Assembly (NCBI GenBank): GCA_016280635.1 | Contig: JAEEHC010000080.1 | Location: forward strand, 1 to 36,012 | Reading direction: 5' to 3' | Length of the DNA: 36,012 bases | Source of the DNA: Erysipelotrichaceae bacterium | Lineage (GTDB): Bacteria; Bacillota_I; Bacilli_A; Erysipelotrichales; Erysipelotrichaceae | In this document: one piece after another, positions 15,411 through 23,300 of the stretch | Numbering within the stretch: position 1 is the stretch's first letter | Layout: each line of letters opens with the position of its first letter | Notes under the pieces: generated by a model | Database searches by the model: none | What the model was told of the DNA's origin: nothing | Seen by the model: only the letters and a program-made list of their open reading frames with translations | Made by a program: the position numbers and the translations under genes

Positions 15411-16616
15411 ATGAAGGAAAGAGAAACAGCCTGGCAGAATCTCTGCTCAATAATCATCGACGGGAAGTTTTCCAACCTGGTTCTAAGAAACAGCGCTCAG
15501 ACTTCCCCTTTCATCACGCAGCTGGTCTACGGCACCCTGCGCAATTACCGCCTGGTAAGGCATGCCTGGCAGAAGCATGCCCAGGGCAAGTTGCCGGCCA
15601 AGTTGGCGGTGTTAATGGACATGGCGTGTTATGAGATGCTGTTCATGGACACCCCGGACTACGCGACGGTCAGTGAATGTGTCTCTATCGCCGACAATGT
15701 CAAGAAGGGAACCTACCGGGGCGTGGTAAACGCCATCCTCCATAAGGTTGGTAAGGAAGATTTGGACAGCGATGATCTGGCCTTAAGGACCTCTCATCCC
15801 GACTGGCTGGTCAAAATGTGGCAGGCGCACTATGGCAGCGAGATTGCTGAGCATATCTGCTGGCAGGACATCGCGGAACCCCGGGTAGCCTTACGGGCTA
15901 ATGAACTGCTGACCAGCCGAGAAGAATTGCTGGCCCAGCCCGGCTTTTCTGCCGGGACGCTTTCCAGCGCTCTTTACTATGACGGCAACATCGTGCAGTC
16001 GGATTACTATCTGAACAACCTGGTCATCATCCAGTCCGAGTCCTCCCAGGAAGTCGTCAACAATCTGACGATAAAGCCGGGCATGGAGATATTGGATGTC
16101 TGCGCCGCTCCCGGCTCCAAGAGCATCCAGATGGCCATGAAGATGAAGAACAGCGGCCGCATCGTGGCTAACGACCTTTATGACTTCCGCGCTGAACTGA
16201 TCCGGAAAAACGCGCAGCGCTACGGCATTACCAATCTGGAAGTCTGCTGCCACGACGGCACTCAGATAATGGATTACTATCCCCGGCAAAGCTTTGACAT
16301 CGTTCTGTTGGATGGGGCCTGTTCCGGACTGGGTACCCTCAGCCATAAGCCGGAGATCAAGATCAACATCACCGATAAGGACATCGATGATCTGATCGAG
16401 TTGCAGAAGCGGCTGTTAGAGGCTGCTGCCGTCATGGTCAAGACGGGCGGGGTATTGATGTATTCGACCTGTACGCTCAACAAGAAGGAAAACGAGCGCC
16501 AGGTGGAAGCTTTCCTCAGCCAGCATCCGGAATTTCACCTGGAAGCCCAGCGGACGGTCTTCCCGATGGAGTATCGCTCTGACGGCTTTTACTGGGCCAG
16601 GATGCGAAGAGATTGA
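15411..16616 (+). CDS. rsmB: 16S rRNA (cytosine-967) methyltransferase RsmB
   Basis: A 401-residue m5C methyltransferase of the RsmB/NOL1-Sun family, acting on 16S rRNA with S-adenosylmethionine. A NusB-like N-terminal domain (~1-130) is followed by the methyltransferase fold. SAM motif I reads DVCAAPGSKS (usual APGGK) and motif IV reads LLDGACSGLG (usual DAPCSG), with C304; the catalytic YSTCTLNKKENE has C354. Both key cysteines are kept, although two neighbouring positions differ from the usual form. It lies 3 bases after priA, in the order known from Bacillus but without fmt. The RsmB/RsmF distinction rests on the NusB-like domain and neighbours. Confidence 0.93.
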   Translation: MKERETAWQNLCSIIIDGKFSNLVLRNSAQTSPFITQLVYGTLRNYRLVRHAWQKHAQGKLPAKLAVLMDMACYEMLFMDTPDYATVSECVSIADNVKKGTYRGVVNAILHKVGKEDLDSDDLALRTSHPDWLVKMWQAHYGSEIAEHICWQDIAEPRVALRANELLTSREELLAQPGFSAGTLSSALYYDGNIVQSDYYLNNLVIIQSESSQEVVNNLTIKPGMEILDVCAAPGSKSIQMAMKMKNSGRIVANDLYDFRAELIRKNAQRYGITNLEVCCHDGTQIMDYYPRQSFDIVLLDGACSGLGTLSHKPEIKINITDKDIDDLIELQKRLLEAAAVMVKTGGVLMYSTCTLNKKENERQVEAFLSQHPEFHLEAQRTVFPMEYRSDGFYWARMRRD

Positions 16617-16636
16617 AAGAAAACCGGACGGTATTG

Positions 16637-16645
16637 TGCTAAAAT
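16637..16645 (+). promoter_or_regulatory. Possible internal promoter giving a leaderless rlmN transcript
   Basis: TGCTAAAAT in the 35-base gap between rsmB and rlmN. A start 7 bases after the -10 would fall on the A of the rlmN ATG (16652). No -35 is evident. Confidence 0.4.
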
Positions 16646-16651
16646 AGGACT

Positions 16652-17707
16652 ATGAAATTAATCTATGATCTTGACCACGAGGCATTGGTCAGTTTATGTC
16701 TGGATAACGGCTTCAAGCGTTTCAACGCTGATCAGCTTTTCAAGTGGCTTTACCGCAAGCGGGAAACCAGCTTTGAAAACATGAGCGATCTTTCCGCGCG
16801 CCTGCGCGGCTTTCTCGCGGAGAACTATTCCATCGGCCTGCTTAAAACCCTGCGCTTACAGGTCAGCCGGGACGGCACCCGGAAGTATCTCTTTGAACTG
16901 TCCGACGGCAGTTCGATTGAGACTGTGCTGATGCATTACGATTACGGCGATTCCATCTGCGTTACCTCCCAGGTCGGCTGCAACATGGGCTGCACCTTCT
17001 GCGCCTCCGGGTTATTGAAGAAGCAGCGCAACCTGACAGCCGGGGAAATGGTAAGTCAGTTGTTGACCGTCCAGAAGGACATCGATGAACTGGGCATCCG
17101 GGTATCCCACATCGTCGTCATGGGTACCGGTGAGCCGTTTGACAACTACGACAACGTGATGACCTTCTTACGGATCGCCAATCACGATCTGGGCATGGGC
17201 ATCGGCGCCCGCCACATCACCATCTCAACCTGCGGTCTGGTACCGATGATCAGAAGGTTTGCCGAGGAGAAGACCCAATATAATCTGGCCATCTCCCTGC
17301 ACGCTCCCAACAATGAACTGCGCAGCCGGCTGATGCCGGTCAATAAGGCCTATCCGCTGGAGCAGCTGATGGAGGCCCTGCGCTACTATTGCCAGCTCAA
17401 TAACCGCCGGCTTTCCTTTGAATACATCCTTTTGAAGGACGTCAATGACACCGATGAGTGCGTCAGCCAGCTGGTTGATCTGACCCGACAGTTTGATGTC
17501 TATGTCAACCTGATACCTTATAACCACGTAGACGAAAACGGCTACGTTTCCACCGACTACAAGAGCGCCATGCAGTTTTACAACAAGCTGATGAGCCGGG
17601 GTGTGCGCTGCACGCTGCGCCAGAAGCATGGCGACGACATCGACGCTGCCTGCGGACAGCTCCGCAGCAAGTATGAAGGGGGCAGAAAGAATGATCAGCA
17701 GAACTAA
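16652..17707 (+). CDS. rlmN: 23S rRNA (adenine-2503-C2)/tRNA methyltransferase RlmN
   Basis: A 351-residue radical SAM methyltransferase that makes 2-methyladenosine at A2503 of 23S rRNA and A37 of some tRNAs. The iron-sulfur motif CNMGCTFCASG (CxxxCxxC) is in the middle, followed by GTGEPFDNYDNV and ISLHAPNNELR. The conserved C-terminal cysteine that carries the methyl intermediate is in DIDAACGQLR. AGGA ends only 2 bases before the ATG, too close for a normal ribosome binding site. The gene overlaps prpC by 17 bases. Confidence 0.96.
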   Translation: MKLIYDLDHEALVSLCLDNGFKRFNADQLFKWLYRKRETSFENMSDLSARLRGFLAENYSIGLLKTLRLQVSRDGTRKYLFELSDGSSIETVLMHYDYGDSICVTSQVGCNMGCTFCASGLLKKQRNLTAGEMVSQLLTVQKDIDELGIRVSHIVVMGTGEPFDNYDNVMTFLRIANHDLGMGIGARHITISTCGLVPMIRRFAEEKTQYNLAISLHAPNNELRSRLMPVNKAYPLEQLMEALRYYCQLNNRRLSFEYILLKDVNDTDECVSQLVDLTRQFDVYVNLIPYNHVDENGYVSTDYKSAMQFYNKLMSRGVRCTLRQKHGDDIDAACGQLRSKYEGGRKNDQQN

Positions 17708-18434
17708 CTGCTTTGGCATTACCGATAAGGGCCTGTGCCGCACCAGCAATCAGGACAGCTTTGTCATTGAGGAAAAAGACGGCTGTCTGATGGGCGTGGT
17801 CTGCGACGGCATCGGCGGCGGCCGGGCCGGAGACGTAGCCTCAGAGATGGCAGCGGATATCATGGCGGAACAGTTTGTCAGCCTGTTTGACCACAGCCAG
17901 CCCAAGCAGCAGTGGCTGATGGATACCGTCAATCTGGTCAACATCAGCGTCTACCAAAAAGGTCTGGAAGATGATAACTGTGCCGGCATGGGCACCACCC
18001 TGGTAGCCTTCATCGCTGATGAAGAAGAGACGGTAGTCATCAATGTCGGTGACTCCCGCTGTTATCAGCTCTCCGGCGGCCAGCTGTTTCAGGTAAGCGA
18101 AGACCATACCCTGGTCAATGAGATGGTCAAGTACCGGGGCTTCGATTATGAACTGGCCAGTTCCCTGGTCGGCCGCAATGTCATTTCCCGGGCCATCGGC
18201 GTCAATGAGGTAATTGAAGGCGACTGCTTCCAGTTAAAGGATTACCAGTATCTGCTTTTGTGCTCAGACGGGCTGCACGGCTACGTAGAAGAAGATCTGA
18301 TCAGAGACTGTCTGTTAGATGAGCAGTCTGATCTTGCCGGTAAGGCAGCAAGAATGGTCGAAATGGCCAACCAGGCCGGCGGCTGGGATAACGTTACCGC
18401 CGTGATTCTGCGAGGTGAAGAGCATGGCCAGTGA
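17691..18434 (+). CDS. prpC: PP2C-family protein phosphatase PrpC
   Basis: A 247-residue PPM/PP2C serine/threonine phosphatase, the partner that reverses PrkC phosphorylation. Metal-binding motifs are visible: SNQDSF near the N-terminus, CDGIGGGRAGDVAS, GDSRCY, LLCSDGLHGYV and GGWDNVTAV. I use ATG 17691, with AGGGGG 11 bases upstream; an earlier in-frame start at 17601 would add 30 residues inside rlmN and has no PP2C character. It overlaps rlmN by 17 bases and prkC by 11, so expression is probably coupled. Confidence 0.95.
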   Translation: MISRTNCFGITDKGLCRTSNQDSFVIEEKDGCLMGVVCDGIGGGRAGDVASEMAADIMAEQFVSLFDHSQPKQQWLMDTVNLVNISVYQKGLEDDNCAGMGTTLVAFIADEEETVVINVGDSRCYQLSGGQLFQVSEDHTLVNEMVKYRGFDYELASSLVGRNVISRAIGVNEVIEGDCFQLKDYQYLLLCSDGLHGYVEEDLIRDCLLDEQSDLAGKAARMVEMANQAGGWDNVTAVILRGEEHGQ

Positions 18435-20112
18435 GATGCTTTCCAACCGTTACATCATCGTCCGCAAGGTCGGCGAAGGCGGCATGGCCACCGTTTATCT
18501 GGCCATTGACACCATCCTCAAGCGTGAGGTAGCCATCAAGATCCTGCGGGCTGACCTTTCAACTGATGAGGTATCGCTCAAGCGCTTCCAGCGGGAGGCG
18601 ATGGCCATTACCTCAACTTCCTCCCCCAACATCGTGGAGGTCTTTGACGTCGGCAAGGACGGCGAAAAGTACTACATCGTCATGGAATACGTCTATGGCC
18701 GGACCCTGAAGAATCTGGTACGCCAGAGAGGGGTCATCCCGGTCGATGAGGCAGTCAATATCATGAAGCAGCTGGTTTCGGCTACCGCTCATGCCCATCA
18801 TCAGGGCATCATTCACCGCGACATCAAGTCGCAGAATGTCCTGGTCAAGGATGACGGCACCGTCAAGCTGTCTGACTTCGGCATTGCCCAGATGGGCGAC
18901 GCCGGTCAGCAGATCACCCAAGCCCAGACCGTGGTCGGCTCGGTTCATTACCTGGCTCCGGAAGTCTCCGGCGGCAAGCCGGCGACTTTCCAGTCCGACA
19001 TCTATTCTCTGGGTATCGTCTTCTACGAACTTCTGACCGGTGATGTTCCCTTCCATGGCGAGACGGCCGTGGAGGTAGCGCTGAAGCACATGCACAACGA
19101 TGTGCCTCATGTCCGTCAGTTTGACCCGACGATCCCGCAGTCCGTGGAAAACATCATCATCCGGGCGACCTCCCGCAATCCCGAACTGCGCTATGAAAGC
19201 GCCGACAGGATGTACAGCGATCTGGTGACCTGCCTGGATCTGACCAGAAATTATGAGGAGGTCATTGATCTGACCAGCGAAAGCCTCGCCAAGCAGAAAG
19301 CCCAGAAGCTCCAAAAGGAAAAGGAAGAAGCCCTGGCCCATCCTCCCACCCTTGAAGAGCGCATTCACGATGACAACCAGCGCAAGATCATGATCTACGG
19401 CTTACTGGCCGGAGCGCTGCTGTTTCTGATCATTGTCGTCGGCATCGGCATTTTCCGCAATGCTCATAATAACCGCGTCACCATTCCTGACATCCTGCAG
19501 TTTGAGGTGACCGAAGCCCGGCAACGGCTGGAAAGCCTGGAACTGAAGATTGAAAAGATTGATTACGTGGTTTCTGAAGAAGTAGCCAAGGGCAAGGTCA
19601 TAGCCATTACCCCGGTCGTCGGCAGCGAGGTCAGCCGCGGCTCCTCGGTCGTTCTGACCGTTTCTTTGGGCAAGACTTTTACCGTGGGCAACTACGTCGG
19701 TCAGAACATTGCCAATGTCAAGACGCAGCTGGAAAAGGAAGGCTTCCGGGTCAATGTCTATTATGTCGAGGACAATGCCCATAACGCCTATGGCACTATC
19801 ATTTCCCAGGACATCCCGGCCGGGACCGTCTATCAGCCCGGCAACACCGCCCGTACGATCGCCTTTGAGATCGCCGACTATCCGACCTTTACCATTCCCG
19901 CCTCCTTAAGGGGAATGGAGATCAATGATGCCCGGGCCATGCTGGAAGACATGGGTGCAGTAGTCATCTTAAGCCAGCTGCCCATTGAGGAAAACATCGA
20001 TGCCCAGGGTAAATACATTAATCCGCTGGGAACCGTAGTCCGCACTGACCCGGCCATTAATACCGTTTACCGTCAGACTGACGGTGCCGTGCTGACGCTT
20101 TACTATTACTGA
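18424..20112 (+). CDS. prkC: Membrane Ser/Thr kinase with PASTA domains (PrkC/Stk1)
   Basis: A 562-residue Hanks-type kinase. The cytoplasmic kinase domain (~10-275) has the glycine loop GEGGMATVY, AIKIL lysine, HRDIKSQNVLV catalytic loop, DFGIAQ and the activation segment ending VGSVHYLAPE. A charged juxtamembrane stretch leads to one membrane helix (~322-345, LLAGALLFLIIVVGIGIF), then three extracellular PASTA repeats (~351-415, 418-485, 487-562). PASTA domains sense muropeptides or lipid II; the kinase tunes cell-wall growth, spores or translation. I chose ATG 18424 because GAGGTG lies 6 bases before it; the in-frame GTG 18415 falls inside that site. Confidence 0.95.
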   Translation: MASEMLSNRYIIVRKVGEGGMATVYLAIDTILKREVAIKILRADLSTDEVSLKRFQREAMAITSTSSPNIVEVFDVGKDGEKYYIVMEYVYGRTLKNLVRQRGVIPVDEAVNIMKQLVSATAHAHHQGIIHRDIKSQNVLVKDDGTVKLSDFGIAQMGDAGQQITQAQTVVGSVHYLAPEVSGGKPATFQSDIYSLGIVFYELLTGDVPFHGETAVEVALKHMHNDVPHVRQFDPTIPQSVENIIIRATSRNPELRYESADRMYSDLVTCLDLTRNYEEVIDLTSESLAKQKAQKLQKEKEEALAHPPTLEERIHDDNQRKIMIYGLLAGALLFLIIVVGIGIFRNAHNNRVTIPDILQFEVTEARQRLESLELKIEKIDYVVSEEVAKGKVIAITPVVGSEVSRGSSVVLTVSLGKTFTVGNYVGQNIANVKTQLEKEGFRVNVYYVEDNAHNAYGTIISQDIPAGTVYQPGNTARTIAFEIADYPTFTIPASLRGMEINDARAMLEDMGAVVILSQLPIEENIDAQGKYINPLGTVVRTDPAINTVYRQTDGAVLTLYYY

Positions 20113-20113
20113 C

Positions 20114-20977
20114 ATGCAGGGCAAGATTATCAGAATCGTATCCAACCAGTATACTCTCATCGACCATGAAGGACAGTTGCAGCAGGCCGTGGCCATGGGC
20201 AAGGTCCGCCGCCAGGATAAGCCGGTGGTCGGCGATGAGGTAGAAGTGGAGGTCTATGACGGCCGTTATTGCATCGAAAGGATCTTACCGCGGCGCAACC
20301 AGCTCTACCGGCCGGCCATTGCCAATGTCGATCAGGCGATGATTGTCATGAGTGCCGTCGACCCGATCTTTTCCAACGTGCTGGTCGACCGGCTGATCTT
20401 TCTGATCAGCTACAGCGGCATTGACCCCCTGATCGTGGTCTCCAAGATGGACCTTACCGCCCCGGATGATCCGGTCTATTCATACATCGATGACTACCGC
20501 AGAAGCGGCTATCAGGTGATCCTGGTTGGCCATGACTATGAACTGGATGAGCTGAAGGCCGCCCTGAAGGGCAAGGTCACCGTGCTGGCCGGCCAGTCGG
20601 GCGTCGGTAAGAGCAGCCTGCTTAATAAGCTGGACCCGGATTTCGCCCTGGCGACTCAGGAGATCTCCAAGGCTCTTAACCGCGGCAAGCATACCACCAG
20701 GCATACCGAACTGTATGAAGTCGCCGGTGGCTGGTTGGCTGATACCCCGGGTTTCTCCTCTTTGGATTTTTCCCGGATCGACAGCCGCACCCTGGCCGAA
20801 AGGATTAAAGACTTCCAGGTCGATGAACCCTGCCGGTTCAATGACTGCCGGCATCTCAATGAACCGGGCTGCGCCATCATTGAAGGCGTCAGGGAAGGCA
20901 GAATATCAAAATACCGTTACGACAACTTCGTGGCGGTAACGGAATTATGCAATAAGAAAAAGGAGTGGGAATTATGA
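20114..20977 (+). CDS. rsgA: Ribosome small subunit GTPase RsgA
   Basis: A 287-residue circularly permuted GTPase that checks late 30S assembly. An OB-fold occupies ~1-65. The permuted G motifs come in the order G4 (VVSKMDL), G1 (GQSGVGKSSLLN, ~161-172) and G3 (DTPGFSS), and the C-terminal zinc site is CRFNDCRHLNEPGC (~239-252). It starts one base after prkC and overlaps rpe by ATGA. In Bacillus the homologue (CpgA) is phosphorylated by PrkC, which fits this order. Confidence 0.96.
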   Translation: MQGKIIRIVSNQYTLIDHEGQLQQAVAMGKVRRQDKPVVGDEVEVEVYDGRYCIERILPRRNQLYRPAIANVDQAMIVMSAVDPIFSNVLVDRLIFLISYSGIDPLIVVSKMDLTAPDDPVYSYIDDYRRSGYQVILVGHDYELDELKAALKGKVTVLAGQSGVGKSSLLNKLDPDFALATQEISKALNRGKHTTRHTELYEVAGGWLADTPGFSSLDFSRIDSRTLAERIKDFQVDEPCRFNDCRHLNEPGCAIIEGVREGRISKYRYDNFVAVTELCNKKKEWEL

Positions 20978-21633
20978 CAATTGTATCACCATCACTGTTA
21001 TCAGCTGACTTCCTGCATCTGCAGCAGGATGTGGAGATGTTTGACCGTTCCAACGCCCAGTGGCTGCACTATGACGTCATGGACGGCAATTTCGTACCGA
21101 ACATTTCCTTCGGTACCAAGATCCTCAAGCAGGTCAATTCCGCGACCGAGAAGTTCCTGGATGTCCACATCATGGTCGCCAATCCCCTGCAGGCCATCGA
21201 TTACTTCGACGGCTGCGGTGCTGACCTGATCACCTTCCACTATGAAGCCTGCCAGAATGATGAGGAGTGCCTGCAGGTCATCGAAAAACTGAAGAACAAG
21301 GGCATCAAGGCCGGTGTATCGGTCAAACCCAATACTCCGGTAGAAGTACTGATTCCCTTACTCGACAAGGTCGATCTGGTTCTGGTCATGACCGTGGAAC
21401 CGGGCTTCGGCGGTCAGAAGTTCATGCCGGAAATGATGGGCAAGTGCGACTGGCTTTATCAGTACCGCAAGGACCATGATCTGAATTACATCATTGAGGT
21501 TGATGGCGGCATTAACGCTCAGACCGGCAAGACGGCCGTTGAACACCACTGCGAAGCGTTGGTAGCCGGCAGTTACTGCTTCTCCAATACCATCAGCTTT
21601 GATGAGGCCGTTGATACCTTATTAGCCTTATGA
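20974..21633 (+). CDS. rpe: Ribulose-phosphate 3-epimerase
   Basis: A 219-residue TIM-barrel enzyme that interconverts ribulose-5-phosphate and xylulose-5-phosphate in the pentose phosphate pathway. Motifs: SPSLLSADF at the N-terminus, WLHYDVMDGNFVPNISFG, DVHIMV, VLVMTVEPGFGGQKF and IEVDGGIN, which carry the metal and catalytic His/Asp residues. ATG 20974 has AGGAG 8 bases upstream; an in-frame GTG at 20965 lies at the edge of that site. ATGA overlaps link it to rsgA before it and the lipoprotein gene after it. In Bacillus a thiamine pyrophosphokinase gene follows rpe; here it is absent. Confidence 0.96.
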   Translation: MTIVSPSLLSADFLHLQQDVEMFDRSNAQWLHYDVMDGNFVPNISFGTKILKQVNSATEKFLDVHIMVANPLQAIDYFDGCGADLITFHYEACQNDEECLQVIEKLKNKGIKAGVSVKPNTPVEVLIPLLDKVDLVLVMTVEPGFGGQKFMPEMMGKCDWLYQYRKDHDLNYIIEVDGGINAQTGKTAVEHHCEALVAGSYCFSNTISFDEAVDTLLAL

Positions 21634-22292
21634 GAAAGCTCTTGGCGCTGCTGGTAATTCTGACGCTGGTATTGGGCCTGTGGGGCTGCCAGAGTCAGGA
21701 AAGCGAGGGTACGCGCTTTAAAAGTGAATACGAACAACTCAATGGCCAGAAGGATGAAGATGGCAATGTTTTGTGTGAACTGACGCTTCCTGCCGATGGC
21801 AAGATCATCTACGCTGAGCCGGAGAAAATCTGTGAAGCCTTTGAAAACGGCACCCACGTGATCTATCTGGGCTGGCCGCAGTGCAACTGGTGCCGGCGGA
21901 TGTTGCCGGTGTTGCTGGATACGGTCAGGGATTATCCCGGCGTCTACATCTATTACTACAACCTGAAGTCAGCGCGCCAAGCCTTTGAAAGCGGCGGCAA
22001 TGATAAGCTGGCACAGGTCTACCGTGACATCGTCAGCGAACTGGAGAAGGATGATTATGACTTTACCGAACTGGTCAGCTATTATGAGGACGGAACCATG
22101 AAGATTCCCTCCTCGCTGGTCTACTTCATCAGGGAAGGCGAGATCATCGGTGTTCATCGCCGGACGGTCGCTTCCCATCTGGACGCTTTTGAGCCGCTGG
22201 ATGATGGCCAGAAAAAAGAGCTCGCTGAGATCTATCGGACCTATCTGGAAGAGATGGTCAGGAAGGTCGCTCCCGGCTGCGATGACTGCTGA
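21630..22292 (+). CDS. Thioredoxin-like lipoprotein
   Basis: A 220-residue exported protein. Residues 1-20 form a lipoprotein signal with lipobox LGLWGC, so Cys20 should be lipidated and the protein tethered outside the membrane. The body has a thioredoxin-like pattern: VIYLGWPQCNWCRRMLPVLLD with a CNWC active site, then a distal KIPSSLVYFIREGEIIGVHRR in the place of the cis-proline region. The C-terminus ends in GCDDC. Redox function outside the cell (thiol oxidation, reduction or bacteriocin-accessory-like) is inferred from the CxxC. The ATGA overlap with rpe puts it in the housekeeping operon. The exact subfamily is not recognised. Confidence 0.82.
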   Translation: MRKLLALLVILTLVLGLWGCQSQESEGTRFKSEYEQLNGQKDEDGNVLCELTLPADGKIIYAEPEKICEAFENGTHVIYLGWPQCNWCRRMLPVLLDTVRDYPGVYIYYYNLKSARQAFESGGNDKLAQVYRDIVSELEKDDYDFTELVSYYEDGTMKIPSSLVYFIREGEIIGVHRRTVASHLDAFEPLDDGQKKELAEIYRTYLEEMVRKVAPGCDDC

Positions 22293-22321
22293 ATCCATGC
22301 AAACAAGAAAAAGGTAAGAAC

Positions 22322-22831
22322 ATGAATCTTAAGAGAATGCTTATGGGCTGTCTTGTGTTGGCTCTGTCATTAGGCCTTCTGGCTTGCGGAAGTAATGAAC
22401 AGCTGCTGCCGGATGATAAGAACATCAATGAGGACGTGGACAGGACGGGATTGTTGGAATATCTGAAGAACAACATCACTGTGGATAATACGGCGGATGA
22501 GATCATCGAGGTCTTCCGGCAGATGTGTCAGACACCGATTGCGGAAGATCTGCTGCTGAATGAGTACGGCGCCTATGATCTGGATTTTACCGGAAAGAAG
22601 TGTTTCTATTATAATCTGGTAAGGCAGTTTCCTGATGGTGAAGGTGAATTCTATCAGATCAGAGTAAGAATGGTGTTTTCCGTTGATGACGAGAACAGCC
22701 GTCTCTTCAAGGCCCTCTGGAGCGACAGTACCGATGAGGATTTCTTTACCTACATTCGCCGCTTCCCCGGTTACGATTATGTCATCACTCATGAAATCAG
22801 GGACATCGATATCAGAATTGAACAGACCTGA
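22322..22831 (+). CDS. Small lipoprotein of unknown function
   Basis: A 169-residue protein with an N-terminal lipoprotein signal (MNLKRMLMGCLVLALSLGLLACGS, lipobox LLAC). The mature part is acidic, without cysteines forming an obvious pair apart from one near KKCFYYNLV, and contains FPDGEGEFYQIRVRMVFSVDD, which suggests a beta-rich fold. I do not recognise a family. It follows the thioredoxin-like lipoprotein after 29 bases with GGTAAG before the ATG, so it is likely the last gene of the operon. No strong terminator follows directly; the nearest hairpin is at 23013-23050. Confidence 0.75.
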   Translation: MNLKRMLMGCLVLALSLGLLACGSNEQLLPDDKNINEDVDRTGLLEYLKNNITVDNTADEIIEVFRQMCQTPIAEDLLLNEYGAYDLDFTGKKCFYYNLVRQFPDGEGEFYQIRVRMVFSVDDENSRLFKALWSDSTDEDFFTYIRRFPGYDYVITHEIRDIDIRIEQT

Positions 22832-23012
22832 TTACCGTGTCTGATCCTCATATCATGGACAAAAAAGACATTGACTAAATAGCATTGCAGGTAAATGATC
22901 TGTTCCTGAACCAGCACCAGAGTTTAAACAATTCTTCTCAAATCTGCACCGTTACATATTGAGTGTATAGCAGTGATATGTCGAAAATAGCGAAAAAAGC
23001 TAAAAACAAGGT

Positions 23013-23050
23013 AAAATGGCCAAAATCGAAGCGATTTTGGCCTGCATTTT
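23013..23050. other. Strong hairpin in the 470-base gap before the RHS gene
   Basis: GGCCAAAATCG (23018-23028), loop aag, CGATTTTGGCC (23032-23042) is a perfect 11-bp stem; AAAAT before it and ATTTT after it can extend pairing past a 3-base bulge. It may be a weak bidirectional terminator. A second small palindrome, CGTGA-aaa-TCACG, is at 23066-23078. No gene is seen in 22832-23300. Confidence 0.5.
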
Positions 23051-23248
23051 GTCTTCAAAACAGGCCGTGAAAATCACGCAAACACGCAAATGCGCATAAA
23101 TGCGAGAATGGGAACATATCTACAGACTGAATTTTTCGCACATTCCTGTAAACGCTGGGGACATGTCAGATAGGTGTTCTTTCTTAATAAACGATCAATT
23201 TAAAAACAATCATTTAAACACTTTCTCAATCCTCGATCATCTGAAAAG

Positions 23249-23257
23249 TGTTAGAAT
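23249..23257 (+). promoter_or_regulatory. Possible extended -10 promoter of the RHS gene
   Basis: TGTTAGAAT, with a start predicted near 23264 and a leader of about 37 bases. GGGAGAG serves as ribosome binding site. No -35 is evident. Confidence 0.45.
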
Positions 23258-23300
23258 ATAGACAGAAAGAGGGATCAGTAAGATCCCAAAGGGAGAGTAT

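Noticed and set aside
17601-17690. N-terminal extension of prpC inside rlmN
   Set aside because: The extra 30 residues have no PP2C character, and the AGGGGG site points to ATG 17691.
18415-18417. GTG as start of prkC
   Set aside because: It is part of the GAGGTG site placed 6 bases before ATG 18424.
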